Positions 1 through 10,635 of a stretch of DNA of 46,670 nucleotides are shown here, in pieces (position 1 is the first letter of the stretch; each line of letters starts with the position of its first letter). A program made the position numbers and the translations under genes. This stretch comes from Bondarzewia mesenterica (taxonomy: Eukaryota; Basidiomycota; Agaricomycetes; Russulales; Bondarzewiaceae): contig SGPL01000248.1 of NCBI GenBank assembly GCA_004802705.1, forward strand, positions 1 through 46,670. Reading direction: 5' to 3'. The notes beneath the pieces were generated by a model. It did not search any database, was not told the origin of the DNA, and worked only from the letters and a program-made list of their open reading frames with translations.

Positions 1-690
1 TATACTCAGTTCCATAAGTTGATGGTGAGCGTATATGCTATGCCTTCTTTATGAGGGATAATATGCATGAGTGGCTGGGTGTGTGGGCCAGCAAATGGAT
101 AGAACAGAGCTGATATTTCAATGATGGTATCAGGATGATATCACGGCCAGGCATGATGAGTAGTGTAGAGATGGATATTGATTAATTTGATGAGATAAAG
201 AGTTTTAGAATGTTCTCAATAAATAGTAATTAATGTGAATTTGTTGGAGTTGCTATGTGTTGTGAGTCAACTATCTCTTACAGGCCCAAGCCGATAAATA
301 ACCAGTGAATAAACTCACTATCACTGCAGGCATCGGTATTATCGGCCGGAGTGGCCAGAACCTCTTAACAATCTCTGTATTCTAGATTACCTGATGATTA
401 GCCCATCATTGGATGACATTATTTTTCTACCAATAAGGCCTTCAGATAACATGATCTCTAGAGTTATCACCAAGAGGGGCTGAATCATCTCCCAATCAAT
501 CAGATAATCACTCAATTACTATTGCCATCTGTTGACTATTCTGTCTACTGATGCAGCTCTTTCTATATCACCATGGGCTTTGGAAAGTGAAGATATGTCT
601 CGTCCGATGCTCATCTGATTATTTTCAAAGAATAGAAGACAAAGAGAGGCATCAAGGTCAGGTAAGTCTATGTTTGAGCTACTCTATCAG
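1..690. other. AT-rich stretch, no gene recognised
   Basis: This stretch lies upstream of the recognisable part of the KDZ transposase gene. It is AT-rich and holds only short open frames with no recognisable motif. It may include the promoter and first exon of that gene, but no start could be fixed. The array core motif found further right is not evident here; only a loose GGCCGGAGTGGCC string near 341 resembles part of it. Confidence 0.4.
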
Positions 691-3600
691 TGAAGTACAC
701 CGGGCCAAGCACCCTGAGAATGGTGATGGATCTGCTAGACTTTGCCTTTAATTTCTCTGCACCCTTGAATCCCACCCCAACACTGATCATAACTAAGAAG
801 AGAGGAAAAGTGAGTTTGTGGATAAAACACGGCCCTCTATGATAAGTCTGAATGCTGCTCATTTCCTTGATAGAGTTAGAATGATTGTCTAAGGGATTGG
901 CTTCCCCACTGAGGCCAGTACCTTCACCAACTCCTTCATGCTGAATGTCCAAATGGTGACTAGTAATGCTCCTACTGTAAGGCTGTAGAGGGCAGCTAGA
1001 GGTGTCTCGACTGCTTTGGTTGGCCGATGTTGTGCATAGGATGTTGTTGAGAGGTTCACCTATACAGCCCTTTTTACAGAGTTGAGCAATGGATGAGATC
1101 TTACTTTAGTCCAGCTTGGCTTAAGCAGGTGGGGATTATTCTTCATCTAGACCATGGCAGAGATCCTTGTCCATAATATGAGCCTCAGACTTCTTGGGCC
1201 AGTGACTGGCCTGATGTAGGCCATCCAAAAAATGAGGAATGTGAGACCATTAAGGATAGCAACTTTCTAGTGCTAGATGATGGCCGTGAATCACCGCCGA
1301 GGTACGACAGTGATGGCAATCCTATAATAATTATTGTCGACTAGTTCAGCATCCACTAGCTCTATGCATGCTAATGCTGATGCCCAAATTCTCAACCTAT
1401 CGACATTCAGCTGTTTGACCTCGGGCTATACTTAGCAAGCTTCAAAGATCCCAGGATGGCCTTTACTTTTCAGGTCTTGGATTATTTCCTTGTAGATAAC
1501 CTAGAATGCAAAACTACTGCCCTCAACTTCTACAGCAAGCTCTAGAGTGTGATTACTAGTGCCTTCCTTGATACTATTCTGGTGAGCTCAAGCTGGCATT
1601 AGTCATTAATTTTGATAGCTGATGTTGAGTTACATGTCCCTCAAAATAGATATCGAGAGTTACTCAAAGTGTCTCATTAATGGCGACATTTGAAATTCAA
1701 GAAATGATATGGGTGTGGCCACTGGGCCGATGGCCATGCCAGTAATGGTAAACTCGCCCTCTTCTGCCCAGCCTGCCCTCAGCCTGGAGTTAACATACCC
1801 GATAACTGGAGAGAGGATGAGGAGAAATGGAAATACATGAAGAGCTTCATTATCAATGGAATTTTTTCTGCTGAGCACATGAAGATAAGGAATGCTTGAG
1901 ATGATGTGGTGCTCACCAATGGGACTGGCTATATGGTCACGAGGGCAATTATAATAACCACCTTTAGGCTGCTATTGAATCAAAAGATGTGTGTCACAAT
2001 TTACATATTATTTGCTCTATAACTTATTTAGTTAAAGAGATCCACCTGTAGCAACCATAAGGTAGTGAATCAGGCTAATGCCAACTGACATAACCTAGAG
2101 GCCACTGGGATCGGGGCCACAGCCTGTGCTCAGCATGGCTGTTTTTGCCCCTAAGCTGTTATTGACTTTCAAAAGAGTGAGAGATAAGCTGAACTTGATG
2201 GCCAATCTCTAGCAACACTGATGCCAACACTGCTGATGCTGACCACTAATGGCTTGTGTAGACAGATATATATGGATTATTCCCTGAGTGGAGCACTCAA
2301 GACCATCAGTGATCTCCCTCAAGTCCTTATTCTGTATGATGTCATGTGCCAGTATGGCATGCATCTTCTCCACCACTTTGCTGACAGTCCTCATCTCACT
2401 ATGCCTGCTGGCTTAGAGATTATCAAAGGCATTAGTGTATGGCATATCCATAGCCATCAAGAGTAATGCTTTTGCTGGTTTTACCCCAGATTCATACAGG
2501 GGGCTACTCAGGTCAATAATGAGATTTTGGAGACCTTGTGAGCCCCCCTCAATCAGATCTCTGGCAGCACCTAGACCATGGCAACCTCTCACCAGAGAGA
2601 AACCTTAGATGCTCATATGGCAGACTCTAATTGAAAGAAGTGGATCAGGATGGGTGGGCTCACAACCATATTCTGATCTTGTTCCCTAATAATCTGTGTT
2701 CAGTTCTAGCAATATGTAAGAAATACATAAAGATGATAGATGCCTTGGAGGCCAGTTAGGAGGGCTTTTAAGCACTTGACACCTCAATCAATCACCAGTT
2801 AGTAAAGGAATGGGCTGGTGGGATCATTCAGAGCTTCTGGACATTTATGATGTCTGAAAGGAATGAAGTGAGCCAATGTGTCTGAAATACATTGTTGTAT
2901 CTAAACTGAGAGGGCCTTGCCAGTGTCCAGCTGAGCAGCATATTAGTTAACACTAGCTAAAAATGAGCGATGGGCCGATGGGCAGGTTCCACGAGGATCC
3001 ATCGCATGGCTTTCAACTGGAATCAAGATACAGAAGGCACAGTGAGTGGGAATATTCTTTCTTAGAAGTACATCTAACAGATACAATCAAGGTTATCTCT
3101 ATCAGCCTGAGTCAACCATCTACCCCAGAATGCTTTAGCAGAAGTGCTAGCCAAGCTCAATGAATCTCGGCATCAGCTTGAGAATTAGATTACTGCTTTT
3201 CAAAGGGAGGCTAAAAAGTACATTGGATTGGCTGACTCTAGTGCTGAATAGAAAGATATCCCACCCGACATCATCTCTGATCCTGAAGCAAATGAAGATG
3301 AGTTGATCTCAGAGGAATTAGTGGAAGAGTATGCTGATGATATCCCCGATGTTGTCCCTGCTGAAAAGATGGCCATTGTCCTTCCCTCTATCCTCCAGAT
3401 CATGAAATGCAAGGAGTTGGGCCTGGAGGAGCTGGCCAATCAGGAACTGGAGCTTCGAAAAGGCTAGGCCAATGATGCCCTCTATCACATGTAGATCACC
3501 ATCAGCCACAAGCCATTTCTCTTTTGGAGCTCGGTGAGACAAGCCAATAGCCAGAAGAAGAAGACCCAGGCATGGAATGAGATGACTATTCTGGAAGGCA

Positions 3601-4150
3601 ATGTCTGTGAACATTCAAAGATATACATTGCATGTCGGCAAGCCATAGTGTGCCTCAGGGCTGATGTGGATGTGTTTAGTGTGTACAAGGAATTAAAGAA
3701 AGATCATCTCAATGCAAGCATGGTTATTATGGAGTCGAGTCTGCTGAGGACCAGAAAGAAAGGCCTGTCATAGATTTGGAACATAGATGTTCTCCAAAAT
3801 ACTAGAGACAATAGGTGGATGGAGGAGTGTGAGTGATCTACTTTTCCTCTTTGCATTATGCTTATCTTTTTGATCGGGCTGGCTGATGGTCATATACACT
3901 CACACCATAGTTTACTGAGTGCACTGGCTGTGGGCTAAGGCATTGAGGGACTGATGGCAAGAACAGATGAAATTGTTAGAGGCAGAGATAGATTAGATAG
4001 CGATATGCTTCCACAATAAGAGAGATGTTTGGGGGTCACACATGGAGAAGGTGGATGTGGTGGAGAAGCCTGGACACTATGCATATGCAGCCCAGCAGAA
4101 GGAAATGTGGGATAGGTTCTCAAACCAAGCACTGGAGGAATTTAGGAAGG
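690..4150 (+). pseudogene. Decayed KDZ (Kyakuja-Dileera-Zisupton) transposase, CxC2 type
   Basis: Conceptual translation on + follows a basidiomycete CxC2-type KDZ transposase almost end to end despite many stops. In order: a Cys cluster (about 960-1200: CSYC, RCLDCFG, LCIGCC, then EVHLYSPFYRVEQW and GIILHLDHG), a second Cys cluster near 1350-1390, AFTFQVLDYF near 1455, LALFCPACPQPG near 1755, FSAEHMKI near 1862, HNLEATGIGATACAQHGC near 2090, LYDVMCQ near 2335, NNEILETL near 2515, and the C-terminal helical part GLEELANQELELRKG near 3425 followed by a tail to about 4145. Candidate catalytic residues of the RNase H-fold domain are the Asp of the DGNF motif, here Asn (codon 1855-1857), the Asp of YDVMCQ and the Glu of EILETL, both kept. 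Many stops replace Trp or Gln codons. Short introns probably lie at about 1988-2040 and 3827-3930. Family proteins cut and paste KDZ elements. The family call is firm; the start and exon edges are not. Confidence 0.9.
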
Positions 4151-4289
4151 TAAAAAAAAGAAATGGGTCACTAACAGAGTATGCAGTATTGTAGTGAGGA
4201 GTATATTAAGTCGATAATTGGCCAGCAGGGAAAAAGAAAATGGTGTTTTTGATGCTGCCCACATGGTGAGATAGTACAATGCCATTTTT

Positions 4290-4975
4290 GAAGCCAGGCT
4301 GAATGATCAGAGGCAGCAAGTGGGCTAAATGGTCAGAGACAGTGAGCATAGAATACAAAGTTTTTTATTATTTCTGCTCAGCTGAACCGTCAGAGGTGGC
4401 TAGTAGGCAAAAAACAGATTACCGTCCTTCATGCTTAGCTGAACATCAGAGACGGTGAGCACAGAAAAAAGATTTTCATTGTTGTTGCTCGGCCAAACCA
4501 TCAAAGGTGGCCACCAGGCAAAAAAAAAAAAATTACCGTCCTTCATACTCAGCCGAATGTCAGAGACAGTGAGCATAGAAAAAAGATTTTCATTATTGTT
4601 GCTCAGCTGAACTATTAGAGGTGGCTACTGGGCCAAAAAAAAACATTATCATCCTTCATGCTTAGCTGAATAGTCAGAGATAGCGAGTACAGAATAAAAA
4701 GGTTTTCATTATTTTTGCTCAGCTAAACCATCAGAGGTGGCCACCAGGCAAAAAAAAAAGATTAACATCCTTCATGCTTGGCTGAACATCAAAAATGGCC
4801 AGCAGAAAAAAGATTTTCATTATTTTTGCTTGGCTGAACCATCAGAAGTGGCCAGTGGGCAAAAAAAAAGGTTACTGTTCTTAATGCTGGGCCAAACAGT
4901 CAAAGGTGGTGAGCACAGAAAAAACAGATTTTCATTGTTTTTGCTCAGCCAAACTGTCAGAGGTAGAGGATAACA
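4290..4975 (+). repeat. Tandem array of about 114-bp units
   Basis: A GATTTTCATT-type anchor recurs at 4360, 4471, 4585, 4701, 4812 and 4927, so spacing is 111-116 bp over about six copies. Each unit holds two half-units. Each half-unit begins with a variant of GCTCAGCYRAACCRTCAGAGGTGG and runs into an A-rich tract. The core is the same motif, same strand, that recurs in the right arm of the foldback structure at 9.3-10.6 kb. The array starts directly after the KDZ gene, so it may be its 3' subterminal region; that link is inference. Confidence 0.85.
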
Positions 4976-5195
4976 GTCAACAGGCAAGGGCCCAATACTG
5001 CCCTATTAATGCTCAATCAAACCGTCAGAGGCAGGGGGATGGCGGCAAATGGGCAAGGGCAATACCTGCACCCATCCTGCTTGGCCCAACCGTCAGAGTA
5101 GGCAAACGATGATGCCGGCTAAACTGTTAGAGACGGGCCCACATTGCTATCGGCCGAGCTCGGCTGGACTATTAGCAATAGGCAAAAAGCACGTT

Positions 5196-5232
5196 CGGCT
5201 AGACCGTCTAAGATGGAAAAAGGCACTGAATA
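5196..5232 (+). repeat. Boundary module, copy 1
   Basis: A segment reading GGCTAGACCGTCTAAGATGG followed by AAAAAGGCACTGAATA closes the 114-bp array. The same module occurs at 6126-6162 (-), 6938-6978 (-), 9443-9487 (+) and 10593-10635 (+). It is preceded by a GCAAAAAGCACGTTCGGC-type string that also recurs at other copies. Confidence 0.75.
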
Positions 5233-5254
5233 ATGTGAGTAGGCAGTATAGGGT

Positions 5255-5310
5255 TTTATATATGCCTGATATAGATAACATAGGTTCGACAGACAGAACC
5301 CTATGTGAGG
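5255..5310 (+). promoter_or_regulatory. TATA-like promoter candidate after array
   Basis: TTTTATATATGCC (about 5255) lies about 20 bases after the boundary module. It is followed about 35 bases later by GACAGACAGAACCCT. A similar order (TATATACTCC, then CTGACAGAACAGCCCTT) follows the right end of the foldback structure at 10.71 kb. The promoter role is inferred from the TATA string and the repeated layout only. Confidence 0.35.
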
Positions 5311-5439
5311 TGAGTTTTTACTTCCAAGGCATCCTAGGTGTTCACAACTTTTCTGCCGTCGAGAACTGGGACAGTTAGATAGTTTACATTATATCACAAA
5401 TGTAATGAGATACTGAATTTTTTTTTTTCTTAAATTCAT

Positions 5440-6055
5440 AAGGAATGAAAGGCACACTACTCGTGCCATACAGTATCTGACCCTCAACCATGGAGTATTC
5501 CCTTCACAATTCAATGCTAATCAATAGGTGTTGAATAATATTCAATGTGTCATGTTTCACTCTTTAGCCACTGAGAGATTTAATTCTACTAATAACAGTG
5601 ATGTATTGTATTTCTAGCATCAAGTTTTCATGAAGGTATATCATGATAGTGGATATTATTGGCAGAAACTGACATTAGGCATGGACAGGTAAACAGTATG
5701 CATCTGGTCCCACATTCTGTGCTTGGAATTCATGAAGATTGTCACATGTGCACGGTGGCTATAGATGACCATTGGTGAGTAACCTTGAGGACCAATTTCA
5801 TCCAGTGGATGTCTAACAGATGCATCCAGAAATGTAGCAGCCTTGTTTTTTTTGCTGAAGACCTTATTGATATTATCACCTTTATCAATATTACAACCTA
5901 TCAGACACCTGAAGGCATCCCTGCCACTCATGTTTACTTCAGTTTTGACCATGTGTTGCAATTGTACACAGTTCATACACTCCAGACAGTTAGTCTATTT
6001 TCAAGGTTAGCGTGGTGTGCATGGTGATGCTAAATACACTACAGTTCATAAACAT
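5440..6055 (+). pseudogene. Remnant of unknown coding sequence
   Basis: Translation on + gives protein-like stretches broken by few stops, for example RNERHTTRAIQYLTLNHGVF (about 5441), FHSLATERFNSTNNSDVLYF (about 5550) and TPEGIPATHVYFSFDHVLQL (about 5908). I do not recognise the family. Candidate introns are visible but not certain. It follows a TATA-like motif at 5255 and is cut off on the right by the foldback structure beginning at 6126, where the reading stops making sense. It could be a gene carried by the same element as the array, or old host sequence. Confidence 0.3.
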
Positions 6056-6125
6056 TGATAATGTGGCCGAAGAACAAGGCCCTCTAGTCATTCGCATGCT
6101 GCCATCGACATTCACTTTCATCACA

Positions 6126-6162
6126 CTATTCAGTCCCTTACTACCATCTAAGATGGTCTGGC
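6126..6162 (-). repeat. Boundary module, copy 2 (left edge)
   Basis: The + strand reads CTATTCAGTCCCTTACTACC then ATCTAAGATGGTCTGGC, the reverse complement of the module at 10593-10635. It forms the outer left edge of the foldback structure. Leftward of it the two arms no longer match. Confidence 0.75.
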
Positions 6163-6249
6163 TAAATGTGCATTTTCGGTGACCGAGATGGTCCAGTGGA
6201 CTTGGGCCCAACTGGCCACTCACTGACGTTTTATACAGTTGGGCCCAAC

Positions 6250-6935
6250 ATCTCGCTGATATGGTCTGAGACAGTTGGGCCTAGCATCTTGCTGAGACCA
6301 TCTTAGACAGTTAGGCTGATCAATATGAAAAATAGCTTGGTGATTGTCAGTGACTGTGTGAGACAGTTGGGCTGACCAATATGAAAAATAGCTCAGTGAT
6401 TGTCAGTGACTGTGTGAGACAGTTGGGCCGACCAATATGAAAAATAGCTCNGTAATTGTNNGTGACCATNTGAGANGGTTGNGCNGACCAATATGAAAAA
6501 TAGCTCAGTGATTGTNGNTGANCGTCTGAGACNGTTGGGCCCAGCAATATNAAAAATAGCTCGNTGGTCATCNGTGACCATCTGAGACNGTTGGGCNNAG
6601 CAATATGAAAAATAATATGAGGGTCATTAGTGACCATCTGAGATGGGTGGGCTTAGCAAAATGAAAAATAGCTCAGCAGTTATCGGTGACTGTCTGAGAT
6701 GGGTGGGCCCAGCAAAATAAAAAACAGCTCAGTGGTCATCAGTGACCATCTGATATGGCTGNGCCNANCAATATGAAAAATAGCTCAGTGGTCATCGGCG
6801 ACCATCTGAGATGGCTGTGCCNACCAATATGAAAAATAGCTCAGTNGTTATCGGTGACCATCTGTGTGGGCTGCGCCNNCCAATATGAAAAATNGCTCAG
6901 TGGTTATCAGTGANCATCTGAGACAGCTGNGNTGA
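6250..6935 (-). repeat. 56-bp tandem array, left arm
   Basis: Anchor AGTTGGG occurs at 6309, 6365, 6421 and 6477, exactly 56 bp apart, and the series goes on to about 6930, giving about 11 copies. A unit reads AGTTGGGCTGACCAATATGA, then AAAATAGCTCAGTG, then ATTGTCAGTGACTGTGTGAGAC. The reverse complement of the first part is the GGCCNAACCRTCTCAGA core. Several units carry Ns. Short reading frames across it arise from the repetition and are not taken as genes. Confidence 0.9.
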
Positions 6936-6937
6936 GA

Positions 6938-6978
6938 GCCTATTCAGTGCCTTTGTACTATCTTAGATGGTCCAGCTG
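6938..6978 (-). repeat. Boundary module, copy 3
   Basis: The sequence CCTATTCAGTGCCTTTGTAC followed by TATCTTAGATGGTCCAGCTG is the inverted partner of the module at 9443-9487. It separates the 56-bp array from the inner part of the left arm. Confidence 0.75.
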
Positions 6979-7259
6979 AAGCTGCTTTTTGCCCGATGNG
7001 GACGGTCNGCCGAGCATTAGCTGGGCAGGTATATGAGCCTTGCCTGCTCACNGTTCACTGTGTCTGACAGTTCAGCCGAGATTCTCGGGGAAGGTAATGG
7101 GGTTGGGCTAGTGAGTGATAGNCTGGCNGAGACTTTTNGAAAAGGTAANGGGCTNGGCTGGCTCGCCGTTGATTATTTNTAANAGCNNNGCTGAGATTCT
7201 TAGATTCTTCCTCAGGAAGGTGTANAACTTTGCCAAATGGCTTCGGCTTCAGCCAGCAT

Positions 7260-8490
7260 GGATTCTACATTATAATAGCTTCTTGCTCATATGCCACACT
7301 TGTATATTCANCCCCNCTGNCACTTGTGTTGTATTTACAATGATGTTCACCNGTNTGATCGCCGTTCTTCCNCGAGAAGGTGTAGNACTTNNCNNAAATG
7401 CTTCGGCATCNGNNAGCATGGATTCTGCATCAAAATAGCTTTGGGCCGACATATNAAACTTGTATATTCATCNCCNCNNGNACTTGTGCNNGATTTACAA
7501 TGNTNTTCACNGNTGTGATCGCNNTTCTTCACCGAGAAGGTGTAGNACTNCACCGAANNGCTTNGGCNTNGGNNAGCNTGGATTCTNCATCANAATNNCT
7601 TNNNGCCNANATATAAAACTTGTATATTCATCCCCNCTNNGACTTGTGNTGGATTTANAATGGTGTTCANNGGTGTGATCACTGTTCCTCATNGNNAAGG
7701 TGTAANACTTTGCCAAATGGCTTCGGCATTGTTCAGGGAGCATTCTGCNTCACAATACNTTCCTGNCCATATATAAAACTTGTATATTCATTATGTATAA
7801 CACTTGTTCTATTCTCTAAATGATATTTCTNAGTGTGATCACCATTTCTTGCCAGGAAGGCTGATGGCATTGCCGGACAGCTTCNGNGTTGTATAATGTG
7901 GATTCTCCATNATAATAGCTTCCTACACATATATCACAATCATATATTCATCCACNTTAACTCTTGTTTTGCATCTTNNGCCTCNCTCACCNGTGAACAC
8001 ACTGTTCTTTCTCNGGAAAGGCAAAGACTTTGCCAAAAGGCTTCNGNGAGCTATGGCATGCATTCTACATCCCAATAGCTTTCTTTTGATATATAAAACT
8101 TGAATATTNATTCACAGGAACCCTTGTTATGCATTGTCTANCATGCTTTCAACAGGATATCAGTATTGTTGCCTAAGAAGGACTAANACTTGCACAANAA
8201 GCTTCAGTGAGTATCAGCCAATGTTCTACATGATAATAGNTTTCTGCACATGTATAAANCTTGCATATCGGTTTACAGGACCACTTGTTCTGCATTCACC
8301 ATATGCTCACCAACAAAAACACCATTCTTCTTCGAGGAAGACAAAGACTTCACCAGAAGTCTTTGGTGAGTGCTGGCATGGATTCTCCTTAAAATTACCT
8401 TTCTGGTGAGGTATTACACTTGTATATTCATCACTAATAGCACATTCCTCAAGCCATTCATCCTTTTAGTCAACAAGTTGCACTTCACAT
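7260..8490 (-). repeat. 160-bp tandem array, left side, about 8 copies
   Basis: The anchor CTTGTATATTCA or its variants lies at 7299, 7459, 7619, 7779, 7939, 8099, 8260 and 8419, so the spacing is 160 bp throughout (one 161, one 159). Each unit also holds a GTGATC...GAGAAGGTGTA...CTTCGGCAT stretch. The last three or four copies have diverged strongly in sequence yet keep the spacing. The unit length is not a multiple of three, and translations show no lasting frame. Strand is given relative to the right-side array. Confidence 0.92.
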
Positions 8491-8519
8491 TATACTGCTT
8501 GTTACTCATTAATGTGAAG

Positions 8520-9230
8520 TGCTCCCTGAACAATGCCAAAGCCATTTGGCAAAGTCTTACACCTTTCTAATGAGGAACAGTAATCACACCAATGAACACC
8601 ATTGTAAATCTAGCACAAGTCTCAGTGGAGATGAATATATAAGTTTTATATGTCAGCCTGAAGCTATTTTGATGCAAAATCCATGCTCACTGATGCTGAA
8701 GCCTTTTGGCAAAGTCCTACACCTTCTTGGGGAAGAACAGTGATCACACTAGTGAATACCATTGTAAATCCAGCACAAGTCCCAGTGGGGATGAATATAC
8801 AAGTTTTATATATGGGCAGGAAGGCATTGTAATGTAGAATCCATGCTAGCCAATGTTGAAGCTGTTCAGTGAAGTCCTGCACCTTCTCGGGGAAGAACAG
8901 TGATCACATCAGTGAACATCATTGTAAATCTAGCACAAGTGCTGGTGGGGATGAATATACAAGTTTTATATGTCAGCCCAAAGCTGTTTTGATGCAGAAT
9001 TTATGCTTGCCAATGCCGAAGCCTTTTGGCAAAGTTCTACACCTTCTCGGGGAAGAACAGTGATTACACCAGTAAACATCATTGTAAATACAACACAAGT
9101 GCCAGCGGGGATGAATATATAAGTATAGCATATGGGCAAGAAGCTATTATAATGTAGAATTTATGCTGGCTGAAGCTGAAGCCATTTGGCAAAGTTCTAC
9201 ACCTTCCTGAGGAAGAATCTAAGAATCTTG
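8520..9230 (+). repeat. 160-bp tandem array, right side, 4 copies
   Basis: ATGAATATAT or ATGAATATAC occurs at 8631, 8791, 8951 and 9111, exactly 160 bp apart. Each unit is the reverse complement of the left-side unit, for example CATTGTAAATCTAGCACAAG and GCCTTTTGGCAAAGTTCTAC. These copies are much closer to one another than the central left-side copies are. Confidence 0.92.
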
Positions 9231-9442
9231 GCTGGGCTGTTAAAAACAATCAACGGTGAGCCAGCTCGATCCCTTACCTTTCCTAAAGGTCTCGGCCAGG
9301 CTATCACTCACTAGCCCAACCCCATTACCTTCTCCGAGAATCTCAGCTGAATCGTCAGACACAGTGAACAGTGAGCAGGCAAGGCTCATATGCCTGCCTA
9401 GCTAATGCTCAGCCAACTGTCAGCATCGGGCAAAAAGCAGCC

Positions 9443-9487
9443 TCAGCTGGACCATCTAAGATAGTATAAAGGCACTGAATAGGCTCT
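9443..9487 (+). repeat. Boundary module, copy 4
   Basis: CAGCTGGACCATCTAAGATA then GTATAAAGGCACTGAATAGG separates the inner 160-bp array of the right arm from the 56-bp array. It contains GTATAAAGG, a TATA-like string conserved only in part among the five modules. Confidence 0.75.
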
Positions 9488-9489
9488 CG

Positions 9490-10460
9490 GCCCAGCTGTC
9501 TCAGATGGTCATCAATAATTGCTAAGCTATTTTTCATATTAGTTGGCCCAGCCCTCTCAGATAGTCACTGACAACTACTGAGTGATTTTTCATATTAGTC
9601 GGTGCAGCCCACTCAGATGGTCACTGATGACTGTTGAGCTATTTTTCATATTGGTCGGTGCAGCCATCTTAGATAGTTGCCAATGACCGCCGAGCTATTT
9701 TTTATTTGCTGGGCCCACCCATCTCAGATGGTCACTGATGACTGCTGAGCTATTTTTTATTTTGCTAAGCCCACCCATTTCAGATGGTCACTAATGACCC
9801 TCATATTATTTTTTTATATTGCTAGACCCACCCATCTCAGATGGTTGCCGATGACCCTCACACTATTTTTTATTTTGCTGGGCCCAGCTGTCTCACATGG
9901 TCACCAGTGATTTTGATATTATTTTACATATTGCTGGGCCCAACTGTCTTATATAGTCACTGATGACCACTGAGCTATTTTTCATATTGCTGGGCCCAAC
10001 CGTTTCAGATGGTCATGACAATTACTGAGCTATTTTTCATATTAATCGGCCCAACCATCTCAAATGGTCACCGATAATCACCAAGCTATTTTTTATATTG
10101 GTCAGCCCAACCATCTCAGATGATCACTGATAACCACTGAGTTATTTTTCATATTGGTCGGCCCAACCATCTCAGACAGTCACTGACAATCACTGAGCTA
10201 TTTTTCATGTTGGTCAGCCCAACCGTCTCAGATAGTCACCAACAATCACCGAGCTATTTTTTATGTTGGTCGGCCCAACCATCTCAGACAGTCACTGATA
10301 ATCACTGAGCTTTTTTTTCATATTGATTGGCCCAACTGTCTCAGACAGTCATCGACAATCACTAAGCTATTTTTCATGTTAATCGGCCCAACCGTCTCAG
10401 GCTGTCACTGACAATCGCTAAGCTATTTTTCATATTGATCAGCCCAACTGTCTAAGATGG
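9490..10460 (+). repeat. 56-bp tandem array, right arm, about 17 copies
   Basis: Units of about 56-58 bp read GGCCCAACCATCTCAGA, then CAGTCACTGACAATCACTGA, then GCTATTTTTCATATTGGTC. They are the inverted counterpart of the array at 6250-6935, with about half as many copies again. The copies near 9700-9850 (CCCACCCATCTCAGATGGTC) form a sub-variant that is mirrored in the left arm at 6640-6720, so the order of variants is conserved between arms. Confidence 0.9.
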
Positions 10461-10592
10461 TCTCAGTAAGATGCTGGGCCCAATTGTCTCAGACCATCTC
10501 GATGAGATGTTGGACTCAACCATATAAAATGTCAGTGAGTGGCCAGTTGAGCCCAAGTCTGTTGGACCGTCTCAGTCGCTGAAAATGCACGT

Positions 10593-10635
10593 TCAGCCAA
10601 ACTGTCTTAGATAGTAGTAAGGGACTGAATAGGCT
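10593..10635 (+). repeat. Boundary module, copy 5 (right edge)
   Basis: GTTCAGCCAAACTGTCTTAG then ATAGTAGTAAGGGACTGAAT marks the outer right edge of the foldback structure, paired with the inverted copy at 6126-6162. Confidence 0.75.

Noticed and set aside
7115..9063. Several open frames of 60-107 codons on both strands across the 160-bp arrays
   Set aside because: They arise from the repetition and from Ns read as open codons. The unit is not a multiple of three, so no frame persists between copies.
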